Positions 1 to 8,407 of a DNA stretch of 64,000 nucleotides are shown here, in pieces. Within the stretch, counting starts at the first letter, position 1, and every line of letters begins with the position of its first letter. The translations under genes were made by a program, and so were the position numbers. The notes under the pieces were generated by a model. That model was not told the origin of the DNA. It saw nothing but the letters and a program-made list of their open reading frames with translations, and ran no database searches. The DNA is from WHSW01 sp963842795 (GTDB lineage Bacteria > Actinomycetota > Thermoleophilia > Solirubrobacterales > 70-9): contig CAWJHV010000041.1 in NCBI GenBank assembly GCA_963842795.1, forward strand, positions 1 through 64,000, given 5' to 3'.

Positions 1-70
1 CGAGGGCCGGAATCGAACCGGCGACACCACGATTTTCAGTCGTGTGCTCTACCAACTGAGCTACCTCGCC
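1..70 (-). tRNA. tRNA-Phe (GAA), 3' end cut by the window edge
   Basis: Read on the minus strand this is a tRNA starting GGCGAGG at 70, with a D-loop (AGCTCAGTTGGTAGAGC), an anticodon stem CACGA/TCGTG around the loop CTGAAAA, and a T-arm ending GGTTCGATTCC. The GAA anticodon reads Phe codons. The acceptor 3' strand CCTCG runs off position 1, so about two paired bases plus the discriminator are missing. It lies downstream of the response regulator on the same strand. Confidence 0.95.
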
Positions 71-112
71 GCGGCGGGAAATCGTAGCGGCGATGCGGTC
101 GCCGACCCCGGC

Positions 113-778
113 TCAGCCCGTGCCCACCCGGTACCCGTAACCACGCACCGTGACGACGTAGCGGTGCCTGCTCGGATCGTCGCCGAGCTTGCGGCGCAGA
201 TTCGAGATGTGGACGTCGATCACGTGGTCGTCGCCGAAGTACGAGTCCCCCCAGATCCGCTGTAGCAGCTGCCGCCGGGCGAGCGTCAGGTGCGGTTCCG
301 CCGAGAGAACGTCGAGGAGCTCGTACTCGGTTCGGCTCAGATCCACGGCGCGGCCGGAGATCGTCACCTGGCGCGTACCGGGGTCTATCTCCAGGGCGCC
401 GAAGCGTCGCTTCGCGCTGGCGGGGGCGGCAGAGCGCGGCCGCCGCTGCAGGGCGCGAACCCGAGCAACTAGCTCACGGTCCGAGTGCGGCCTGCCCATC
501 AGATCGTCGGCGCCGACCGAGAGACCGAGCAGCCGGTCCGTCGCCGTGTCTTGTCCGGTGAGCATGATCACGTAGGCGTCGCTGAAGGTCCGCAGCCGCC
601 TGCAGGCCTCGATCCCGTCCATTCCCGGCGACGAGAGGTCAAGCAGGACGAGGTCGGCCGGCAGCGCGCGCGCCCGCTCAAGGCCGCTCTCGGCGTCGTG
701 GCAGACCGCGACCTCGAAGGCTTCTTGCTCGAGCGCGGCCGCGGTGAGGGCGGCGGCCTCGCGGTCGTCGTCCACCAC
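113..778 (-). CDS. OmpR/PhoB-type response regulator with an atypical receiver
   Basis: A two-domain response regulator of 221 aa: receiver at about 1-105, winged-helix DNA-binding domain at about 125-220 (ending 'VVTVRGYGYRVG'). The acidic pocket (DDD at 3-5), the phospho-acceptor Asp (about D47 in 'LVLLDLSSPGMDG') and the switch Thr (about T74 in 'IMLTG') are visible. The invariant Lys of the usual 'KPF' motif is Arg ('GRPHS'). The only in-frame start is GTG at 778, which cuts into the first beta strand; the codons upstream read 'FLKIVV', as expected of a receiver, so the true start probably lies upstream across an indel near 790-800. No cognate kinase is in the window. The target is unknown. 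Confidence 0.88.
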   Translation of the reverse strand: MVDDDREAAALTAAALEQEAFEVAVCHDAESGLERARALPADLVLLDLSSPGMDGIEACRRLRTFSDAYVIMLTGQDTATDRLLGLSVGADDLMGRPHSDRELVARVRALQRRPRSAAPASAKRRFGALEIDPGTRQVTISGRAVDLSRTEYELLDVLSAEPHLTLARRQLLQRIWGDSYFGDDHVIDVHISNLRRKLGDDPSRHRYVVTVRGYGYRVGTG

Positions 779-904
779 GACGATCTTGAGGAACCCCGCG
801 ACCGGGGCGTGGCCGGAGAGTCATCGAAGGCTCCATCGACCAAAACAGAGGAGATCTTGAGCTGACCGGCAGCCCGCGCCTACCCGGGCCGTCGATGGGA
901 CTCC

Positions 905-2447
905 ATGAAGTCAAGCCACACCCCTTTCAAGGCGATCGCGGCGTTCGTGCTGCTGTCGGCCACCATCGGCATCGCTGAGATCGCGGGGGTCGCCGGCGCC
1001 ACAGCCGCGGTTTCTCCCGCGCAAGCGGCGTCCCAAGCCACGGACCGCGGCAACCACGGCAACCACGGACCGCGCGTCGGCGGAAGGATCCACGACGCGT
1101 GGCCCGCCACCGGGCACGCGCCACGAAACCGCGTCAATCGGTGGCTCGCGCGCCAGGTGGGGGCTACCAAGACCAGGGCCTGCGCCAACCACCGGCACAA
1201 CCATTGCCATCCCGCCGGCCAAAACCGCGGTCGGACCGCCGGCAATCAGCACCGTGGGCGGCGACCCGGGCTCACCCCCCGGGCAGGTCGCGAGGATCAT
1301 GCCCTCCCCGGCGACGCCCGTCGCCGGCCGCGCCACGATCCCACGCGGAATGAAGCTCCCGCTACAACTCGTCCGCTCGTTCGAGATCCCGGCCGACGAC
1401 CCCTCCTACAAGCGCCTGCTCAATTGGTCGTGGACCTATGACTCCGCAGTCGCCGCGGCGGCGTTTGCCTCCACCAGCGACGAGCCGAACTCTGCCCAGC
1501 TGCTCGATCAGCTCGCGGCCCTCCAGCGCGCCGATGGCTCGATCGAGATCGCCTTCGACACCTCCACCGGTGAGAACGCCCGCCTATTTCGCTCCGGCAC
1601 GGTCGCCTGGGTCGGACTCGCCGCGGCGACCTACGATCGGGCCTTCGGGTCCGCCCGATACCTCGACACCCAGCGCCGCGCCGCCGACTACCTGCTTTCG
1701 CTACAGACGGCCAGCGGGTTGATCGCCGGCGGTCCGGGCGTCAAGTGGGTCTCGACGCAGCACAACCTGATCGCCTTCGACTTCCTCGGACGGCTCAGCA
1801 GCGAGCTCAAGGAGGCCGGTGACGACAAGGCCGCCGAGCGTTACGAGGCCGCCGCGAGCACGATCTCGGCGGCGATCGACGCCAACCTGCTCGTTTCCGA
1901 CAAGTCGGGGACCCACTTCCGCCAGGGCTTCGACGACGACACGCAGGCGCTCGACGTGCAGGCGCTCGGCGCCATGTACCTGCAGGCGACCGACCGGCGC
2001 GAGCTCGCGGCCCAGGTGCTCGCCTACGCCCAGGGCACCTTCGCGATCGGCGACCGTTCGGTCGACCTCTCGAGAGAGCCCGCCACCTACAACATGACCT
2101 ACTCCGCAGCCGGGCCGTATTCGGGCTACGCGCCCTACGCCGGCCGCGACGCCCCGGACGTGCTCTGGGCCGAGGGCGCCGGCGAGGTCCGCCTCGCCGA
2201 GGCCGCGCTCGGACAGGACACCAGCGCGAGCGACAAGAGCATCGCCAGCTGGGCGGCGATCACTGCGGATGAGAAGCAGGGCCCGCTGCAGTCCGACCGG
2301 ACCGTCACCAGCGAGGCCTTCGGGGTCGAGTACCACGTCTGGCCCGCCTCCACCGCCGCCGCCTGGACGGTTCTCTCCAAGGGCGCCCCGGCCTTCTTCG
2401 CGGCTCCGCTGCCTGCGGCGGCGGCGCTGCTCACGGGCACGGGCTGA
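905..2447 (+). CDS. secreted alpha/alpha-toroid-like protein (one frame break)
   Basis: An ATG at 905 opens a clear signal peptide ('KAIAAFVLLSATIGIAEIAG' then Ala-rich). Near position 1040 the coding frame shifts by one base: from there a Thr/Pro/Ala-rich linker and then a globular domain are open to the stop at 2447. The domain (from about 1350) has features of alpha/alpha-barrel enzymes acting on polysaccharides: 'LAALQRADGSIE', 'FRSGTVAWVGLAA' and 'LLSLQTASGLI' look like successive helical-hairpin repeats. It is probably exported and carbohydrate-related, but I cannot assign a substrate or EC class. Split at the break, the catalytic part would lack its export signal, so an assembly indel is the simplest reading. 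Confidence 0.7.
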
Positions 2448-2460
2448 GCACGAGGTCCGG

Positions 2461-2662
2461 CTAGCGCTCGTTGCCGCGCCTGTAGTTGCCCGTCGCGCGC
2501 GCCATCAGCTGCTGGGCGGCCGCGGGGTCGGCGCCGTCGACGCGGTCGAGGAAGATCCGCCGCGCGGGCGCCGGCGAGCGTCGTCACCACCCGGCCGTCG
2601 CGCGAGATCCGCACCCGGCCGTCCTTCGTCCGCCGCCAGCGAAGTCCGAGGTCGGCGCTCAT
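2461..2662 (-). CDS. small conserved hypothetical protein (frame break)
   Basis: An ATG at 2662 gives 'MSADLGLRWRRTKDGRVRIS', followed after about 32 codons by a one-base shift near 2570. The continuation reads 'RRIFLDRVDGADPAAAQQLM' and ends 'ATGNYRRGNER' at a TAG. The rebuilt protein is about 66 aa, basic and soluble, and resembles a small uncharacterised protein seen in many actinobacteria. Its ATG overlaps the TGA of the upstream LOG-type gene (ATGA), so it is translationally coupled at the end of the folP-helicase cluster. Function unknown. Confidence 0.6.
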
Positions 2663-3136
2663 CCGAGCGCCAGCGCCACCGCCGCCTCCGGGTCGTCGGC
2701 GACCGCGATCCCGGCGTCGCCGCCGGCGGGCGGGCAGGCGTCAGCGACCAGCTACCCGAGCGCGATCACCGGGCGCCCAAGAGCGCGCGCGTGGGCGATC
2801 TCCGAAAGCGTGCCCCAGGCGCCGCCGATCGCGATCACCGCCTCGGCCGAGGCGACCACGGCCAGGTTGCGCGCGATCCCGGTCGCCGCGGCGACCACGT
2901 GGGTGCAGTGCGGGTTCGCGTCGGCCGGCGCGGCGCTGAGGGCACGATCCCGATCACGGTCCCGCCTGCCTCGCTCGCGCCCTCGGGCCGCGGCCTCCAT
3001 CACCCCGCCGAGGCCGCCGCAGACGACCACGGCCCCGGCCTCGGCGAGCCGCCTGCCGACCTCGGCCGCGTTCGCCGGCCAGCGCCTCGTCGGCGACCCC
3101 GGCGCCGATCACGGCGATCTGGCGCGCCCTGGTCAC
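2659..3136 (-). CDS. TIGR00725/LOG-type Rossmann nucleotide-binding protein (frame breaks)
   Basis: The start GTG (3136) overlaps the helicase TGA (GTGA) and gives 'VTRARQIAVIGAGVADEA', a Rossmann first strand. After frame shifts near 3090 and 2980 the reading resumes with 'VVVCGGLGGVMEAAARG' and 'AVIAIGGAWGTLSEIAHA', the signature of the TIGR00725/LOG-related family (a phosphate-binding GG and a 'GG.GTL.E' motif). An in-frame TAG at 2752-2754 sits where a single G>A change from TGG would produce it; the same frame then stays open to a TGA at 2659 that overlaps the next ATG. About 159 codons in total, the usual family length. Biochemical role uncertain. Pseudogene or assembly errors are both possible. 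Confidence 0.65.
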
Positions 3137-5498
3137 GCGCCCTTCGCCGGCCGGCGCTCGGCGGCGATCAGGTTGATGATCGAGTCCATGAGCTCGAGCG
3201 CGCCGCCGCTTGTGCAGCGGCTCGTTCAGGTTCCCGCACTTGGGGCTCTGCACGCACGACGGGCAGCCGTCCTCGCACGGGCACTCGCCGACCAGGCGGG
3301 CCGCGTCGGCGACCAGGCGCTCGAACTCGTCGTAGCCGCGCCGGGAGATCCCGACCCCGCCGGGGTGGCCGTCGTAGATGAAGATCGTCGGCAGCCCGGT
3401 CTGGAAGTGGATGTTGGTCGAGAGCCCGCCGATGTCCCAGCGGTCGCACATCGCCAGCAGCGGCAGGACCGCGATCTGGCTGTGCTCGGTCGCGTGCAGC
3501 GCGCCGAGCAGGACCTCCGGCGGCAGCGCCGGACGGGCCCGCGAGCTCGTCGCCGAGCAGGTACCAGAGCGCCTGGGTGGGGAAGTTCTGCTCCGGGAGC
3601 TCGAGCCCGATCAGGTCGATCACCGAGTGGTCGGCGAGGCTCTTGCGCTGGTAGGCGATCACCTGCTCGGTCACCGAGACCTCGCCGAAGCAGAGCTCGA
3701 CCGGCGCCCGGGGCGCGCGGCGCCGATCTCGCGCCGGCTCGCCGACCGACTCGATGAAGACCTCGGTCTCCTTCTTCGGCTGCGTGTACCAGTCGCCGTC
3801 GAAGGGGTCGACGATCGCCCGGCGGGCGTCGATGTCGAGCTCGGCGACCTCGTAGGAGCGCCCGAGATGGAGGTAGATCGCGCCCGGGATGGATGGTCGT
3901 AGAAGGCACGCTCGGCCTCGACCTGCCCGATCAGCTCGCCCGAGGAGCGGTCGACGACCGCGATCGAGTCGAGCGACGCGGAGCGCAGCGAGATCTCGCC
4001 CGCCGGGATAGCCCGGTCCGCGGGGCAGGTAGCGGCCGTCGCGGCCGCGCCGGAGCTGGCCGGCGGCGACCAGCGCGTCGGCCCGCTCGCGCCAGCGGTC
4101 GCCGAGGATCGCGTCGTCGGCGCCACCGGGCTGGGCCGTCGGTGCCGCCGAGCGGCGCCTCGTAGGCGGCGGCCAGCAGGTGGGCGGTCTGGATCCGCTC
4201 GTTGGTGTGGTCGAGGATCGCCGCCTCGACCGGCCGCGCGAGGAACTCGTCCGGGTGGCGGCAGAAGAACTGGTCGAGCGCGTCCTCGCCGGCGACGTAG
4301 AGGGCGATCCCCTCGCTGCGCCGGCCCGCCCGGCCCCACATCTGCCGCAGGCTGGCGACCGTGCCCGGGAAGGTGACGCAGATCGCGGCGTCGAGCTCGC
4401 CGATGTCGATTCCGAGCTCGAGCGCGTCGGTGGCGACGACCGCGAGCAGCTCGCCCCGCGCGAGGTCGGCCTCGATCGCCCGCCGCTGCTGCGGCGTGTA
4501 GCCGGCGCGGTAGGGCGCGATCCGCGAGGCGAGCCCGGGCTCGCCGAGCTCCTCGCAGGCGCATCCGGGTGAAGCGCTGGATCAGCTCGATCCCACGGCG
4601 GCTCTTGAGGAAGCAGATCGTCCGCGAGCCGTTCACGACCAGGTCGGCGAGCAGCTCGGCGGCCTCCGAGAGCACCGAGCGGCGATGCATCGTCTTCTGG
4701 TCGATCACCGGCGGGTTCCAGATCGCGATCCGGCGCTTGGCGCGCGGCGCTCCGTCGGAGTCGACGAGCGCGAACTCGGTCCCGACAAGCCCGCGGGCGA
4801 GCTCGACCGGGTTGGCGATCGTCGCCGAGGCGCAGATGAACCGCGGCTCGGAGCCGTAGACCCGCGCGACCCGGCGCAGGCGGCGGAGGACGTTGGCGAC
4901 GTGCGAGCCGAAGACGCCGCGGTAGGTGTGCGCCTCGTCGACCACCACCCAGCCGAGGTTGGCGAGGAAGTCGCCCCAGCCCTTGTGGTGGGCGAGCAGC
5001 GCCATGTTCAGCATGTCCGGGTTGGTGAGAACCAGGTTCGAGCGCCTGCGAATCGCGGGTCGGTCGTCGCGCGGGCGTGTCGCCGTCGTAGATCGCGTGC
5101 CGGAGCTCGGGCAGGGCGAGCTCGGACAGCTTGCGCGCCTGGTCCTGCGCCAGCGCCTTGGTCGGATAGATGTAGAGCGCCCGGGTCTTCGGGTCGGCGG
5201 CGATCGCGTCGAGCACCGGGAGGTTGAACGAGAGCGACTTGCCGGAGGCGGTGCCGCTGGTGACGATCACGTCGCCGTCGCGGGAGGCCTCGAGCGCCTC
5301 GACCTGGTGCGAGTAGAGCTCGGTGATCCCGGCTCGGCGCAGCGCCGCCGCCAGCGGGCCCGAGAGCGCCGCCGGCGCCTCGACCGTGCGCGGCCCGCGG
5401 GCGGGCTCGACGCTGGTCGTGACGAGGCGCTCGTCGCGGTCGCCGGCCTCGAGCAGGCGCTCCCAGGCGAGCGGCGGGGCGTCGGCGAGGCCGGTCAT
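3133..5498 (-). CDS. DEAD/DEAH-box helicase with C-terminal DUF1998-type Cys cluster (MrfA/YprA-like; frame breaks)
   Basis: An ATP-dependent DNA helicase of about 788 codons. In order: a Q-motif-like 'LYSHQVEALEA', motif I 'SGTASGKS', 'YIYPTKALAQDQ', motif II 'VVVDEAHTY' (DEAH), motif III 'ICASATIANP', motif VI 'QMWGRAGRR', and a C-terminal four-Cys cluster 'CPCEDGCPSCVQSPKCGN' preceded by 'IFIYDGHPGGVGI'. This order matches the DUF1998 helicases; the MrfA branch acts in mitomycin-type DNA repair. At least four one-base frame breaks occur (near 5060, 4565, 4140 and 3530), yet every motif is intact. Its ATG overlaps a TGA (ATGA) just downstream of folP, and its TGA overlaps the next start, so it is the middle of a coupled operon. 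Confidence 0.85.
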
Positions 5499-5511
5499 GA
5501 AATCAGCCGCC

Positions 5512-6394
5512 TCAACATCGGCGGGCCTCGCTTCGTCCTTCGGACTCCGCGTCGGTCGGCCCGGCGATCGCGCCGCGGTGCGCATCGCGTCCAGCGCCTC
5601 GGCGTCGTGCAGTCGCAGCACCTCCGCGCCTGCGGCCGCGGCGAGCGCGGCGGCGGCCATCGTCGCCGGCCCGCGCTCGGTGGGCTCGAGCCGCCGCTCC
5701 CAGGATCCGGCGGCGATCGCGCCGAGGAAGTCCTTGCGCGAGAGGGCCACGAACAGGGGCCGGCCGAGGCTCGCGGAGCTCGCCCAGGCGGCGGAGGATC
5801 TCGGATGCCGTCGTCGGTCGAGAGGTCGAAGTCGAGGCCCGGGTCGAGCGCGATCCGCTCCGCCTCGACCCCGAGGGCCGCGGCCCGCTCGAGCCGCTCG
5901 GCAAACCAGCCCAGCAGGTGCTCGACCACGTCGTCGTAGCGGGGCACAGGCCGATCGACGCGCGGCGGGCCCTCGATGTGCATGAGCACGTAGCCGCAGC
6001 CCCGCTCGGCGATCAGCTCGAGCATCTCCTGCTCGCCGCCCCCGATGTCGTTGATCGCCGCGGCGCCGGCGTCGAGCGCCAGGGCCGCGACCCGTGGAGA
6101 GAACGTGTCGGCGATCACCGGCACGCCCGCCTCCGCGGCCAGCCGCTCGATCGCGGGCACGAGCCGCGCGGCCTCGTCGACCGCGGTCACCGGCGGGCCG
6201 CTGCGAGCGGCGACCGCGCCGACGTCGAGCAGCTCGAAACCGGCATCGACGAGGGCGAGGCCGTCGGCGACGGCGCGCTCGGGCGTCCCGCTGCGGGCGC
6301 CGGCGAAGAACGAGTCGTCGGTGACGTTGACGATCCCGGCCCCGAGCGCCGGTGGGAACGAGAGCGTGTCGTGTGCGAGTCGCCAGACCGTCAA
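5512..6394 (-). CDS. folP: dihydropteroate synthase-like protein (folP; frame breaks)
   Basis: DHPS condenses 6-hydroxymethyl-7,8-dihydropterin pyrophosphate with p-aminobenzoate in folate synthesis. Visible family motifs are 'GIVNVTDDSFF' (usually NVTPDSF), 'INDIGGG', 'LDPGLDF', 'ALSRKDFLG' and 'LRLHD'. The second loop, normally ESTRPG, is instead 'AVAARSGP', a marked change in the pABA/sulfonamide-binding loop. A TTG start (6394) is chosen because 'TVWRLAHDTLSFPPALGAGI' aligns with the family N-terminus and no better start precedes it. Frame breaks lie near 5800 and 5570; the end at 5512 assumes the final frame 'IAGPTDAESEG'. Upstream it shares a divergent promoter with the HAD gene. Confidence 0.78.
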
Positions 6395-6399
6395 CGGTC

Positions 6400-6410
6400 A
6401 CTAAGTTAGT
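6400..6410. promoter_or_regulatory. symmetrical -10 element serving folP and the HAD gene
   Basis: The 11-mer ACTAAGTTAGT is a palindrome around its central base. On the plus strand it supplies TAAGTT 9 bases before the GTG at 6417; on the minus strand it supplies TAACTT 8 bases before the TTG at 6394. The whole divergent gap is 22 bp, so both transcripts would be essentially leaderless and would share one -10 region. This is inferred from sequence only. Confidence 0.45.
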
Positions 6411-6416
6411 CCGCGC

Positions 6417-7231
6417 GTGTCGCTGCGCTGCGTCTACACCGACCTCGACGGGACCCTGCTCGGACGGTGGGGCGCCCTCTTGCGCGACTCCGAGGGCAAC
6501 TTCTCCCTGCGCCAGGCGCGGGCGCTCGAGGCATGCCACCGGGCCGGGGTCGAGGTCGTGATCATGTCCGGCCGCCGCGAGGACACGGTGCGCTCCGACG
6601 CCCGGCTGATCGGCCAGCGCTCCTACATCTACGAGGCCGGGTGCGGCGTGGTGATCGAGGAGCGAGCGCACGTACCTGACCGGGGAGTGGCAGCCCGGCG
6701 AGAACGGCACCCCGGCCGAGCGCCTGATCGCCTCCGGGATCCCGGAGCTGCTGTTCGAGCGCTTCCCGGGCCGGCTCGAATGGCACACGCCGTGGCACAC
6801 GGGCCGCGAGCTCTCGCTGCTGATGCGCGGCAGGGTCGACGTTGCCGGAGGCGAACGAGCTCCTGCGCGAGCGCGGCCACGACGACCTGCGGTTCCTGGA
6901 CAACGGCGCGATCGGCCGGCCGATGGAGGGAATCGAGGGCCCCGCCCACGCCTACCACCTGGTCCCGGGGGGCGCGAGCAAGGCCAAGGGAGTCGCCTTC
7001 CACGTCCGCGCCCGGGGCTATGCGCCGGAGGAGTGCATCGCGATCGGCGACTCGATCGAGGACCTCGAGACCGCGGCCTCCGTCGGCCGCTTCTTCTGCG
7101 TCGCCAACGGGCCCGAGCGCGACCCTGAGCTGCGCGCGGCGCTGTCGGGCTTCGAGAACGTCACGGTCACCGAGGGGGAGATGGGCGACGGCTTCTACGA
7201 GGCCGTGGTCTCGACCCTCGCGATGCGCTGA
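6417..7231 (+). CDS. HAD-superfamily phosphatase (Cof/MPGP-like; two frame breaks)
   Basis: A GTG start gives 'RCVYTDLDGTLLG', the HAD motif I with nucleophile and acid Asp (DLDGT). It is followed by 'VVIMSGRREDTV' (motif II region) and, near the end, 'CIAIGDSIEDLETA' (motif IV, metal-binding Asp pair) after 'GGASKAKGVAFH' (motif III Lys). The large C2-type cap between them suits Cof or mannosyl-3-phosphoglycerate phosphatase relatives. One-base breaks lie near 6660 and 6842; restored length is about 271 aa. The substrate is probably a sugar phosphate but cannot be read from sequence. It is divergent from folP. Confidence 0.75.
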
Positions 7232-7280
7232 ACTCGGCGCCCTGACCGACCCGCGGGCCGGGCGGTGGGCGGGCGACCAC

Positions 7281-7286
7281 TAAAAT
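7281..7286 (+). promoter_or_regulatory. -10 element of the DtxR-type regulator gene
   Basis: TAAAAT lies 9 bases upstream of the ATG at 7296, the expected place for the -10 of a leaderless or nearly leaderless transcript. No Shine-Dalgarno sequence is visible between it and the start. A clear -35 is not seen. Confidence 0.4.
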
Positions 7287-7295
7287 CGCTCCCGG

Positions 7296-8009
7296 ATGTC
7301 TCAGGATCACGCGACCGACGCCGAGGAGGAGTACCTCCAGATCATGTACTGGCTGGAGGAGGCCGGGCTCGCGATCACGGGCGCCAACATCGCCCGGGCG
7401 ATGCAGCTCTCGCCCCCGACGGTGCACGAGATGATCGGGCGGCTCGAGCGCGACGGCTACGTCAGCCGCAGCGCCGACAAGTCGCTCGAGTTCACCGCCG
7501 ACGGCCGCGACCACGCGCAGGCGATCGTCCGCCGCCACCGGCTGATCGAGCGCTTCCTCACCGACGTCCTGGGGATCCCCTGGGACGAGGTCCACGAGGA
7601 GGCCGAGCGGCTCGAGCACGCGATGTCGCCGGTGCTCGAGGAGCGGATGCTGGCGGCGATCGGCGACGCCACGACCTGCCCGCACGGACACCCACTGGTC
7701 GAGGGCGCGCGCGAGCGGGGCGCCCTGCTCGCCGACGTCGAGCCCGGCGCCGACGTACACGTGCTGCGCTTCGAGAACGAGGCCGAGGAGCTATTGCACT
7801 ACCTGAAGCAGACCGGCCTGCACCCGGGCCTCGACGGCACGCTCGAGAGCTCCGGCGACGACGAGATCGTGCTCGTCTCCGAGGACGGCCGCCATGCCGT
7901 CTCGCGCAGCGTCGCCGAGACCGTCTCGGTGCGCGCCGAGCCCGCGCCCGATCCGCGGGCGCCGCTGCCCGAGGCGCTCGTCCTCTCCAGCGACCGCTAC
8001 GGCCGCTAG
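7296..8009 (+). CDS. DtxR/MntR-family metal-dependent transcriptional regulator
   Basis: A 237-aa regulator of the iron/manganese-sensing DtxR family. Residues 1-70 form the winged helix ('EEYLQIMYWLEEAG', 'SPPTVHEMIGRLERDGYV'). Residues 70-140 form the dimerisation and metal-binding domain, with candidate ligands in 'RRHRLIERFL', 'EAERLEHAMS' and 'TTCPHGHP'. The C-terminal about 80 aa look like the SH3-like FeoA domain ('RGALLADVEPGADVHVLR'). It probably represses metal-uptake genes when metal-loaded. No transporter sits beside it, so its targets lie elsewhere. Intact, unlike its neighbours. Confidence 0.9.
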   Translation: MSQDHATDAEEEYLQIMYWLEEAGLAITGANIARAMQLSPPTVHEMIGRLERDGYVSRSADKSLEFTADGRDHAQAIVRRHRLIERFLTDVLGIPWDEVHEEAERLEHAMSPVLEERMLAAIGDATTCPHGHPLVEGARERGALLADVEPGADVHVLRFENEAEELLHYLKQTGLHPGLDGTLESSGDDEIVLVSEDGRHAVSRSVAETVSVRAEPAPDPRAPLPEALVLSSDRYGR

Positions 8010-8015
8010 CTCGCG

Positions 8016-8249
8016 TCAGGCGACGCCGCGACGATCGCCGGCCGGGATCGACTCCCCCACGCCGCAGATCTGACGCAGCCGCCGGTAGAGCGCCTGGTCC
8101 TGCGGGCGAATCTGGAACTCGCGCCGGCGCACGTTGGCCTCGTGCTCGCGAACCGCCGCGGCCAGGGCGGAGAACCGGCGCTCGGCAAGATTCCGCTCGC
8201 TCACCGGGTCGAGCTTCCGACTTCCTTCGATGAACTGAACCGGACTCAT
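8016..8249 (-). CDS. small hypothetical protein (77 aa)
   Basis: The start is set by an excellent ribosome-binding site, AGGAGGT six bases upstream of the ATG at 8249. The product is charged and probably helical ('ERNLAERRFSALAAAVREHE'), with a C-terminal 'RPQDQALYRRLRQICGVG'. No signal peptide, membrane segment or metal-binding motif is seen. It ends convergently six bases after the DtxR-type gene. I do not recognise a function. Confidence 0.6.
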   Translation of the reverse strand: MSPVQFIEGSRKLDPVSERNLAERRFSALAAAVREHEANVRRREFQIRPQDQALYRRLRQICGVGESIPAGDRRGVA

Positions 8250-8407
8250 GCAGCACCTCCTCGTCGTCTTGGTCAGCCCCAGCGTGACCATCTCGATCCC
8301 TGAGCTTGGTCACTCCTCGTAAACGCGACCTTAGCAGTTTCTCCATCAATTTAGTAGGGAATGGCCGAAGGCGGTTGCCGGCCTTGCGGCCGACGCGTTC
8401 CGCGGAC

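Noticed and set aside
3168..6800. A single 1210-codon minus-strand protein joining folP and the helicase
   Set aside because: The long open frame contains only parts of both genes in the correct frame and nonsense between; it results from frame breaks and GC-rich shadow frames.
7260..7296. Metal riboswitch before the DtxR-type gene
   Set aside because: Only 64 bases separate it from the previous gene and the -10 sits 9 bases from the ATG, leaving no leader RNA.
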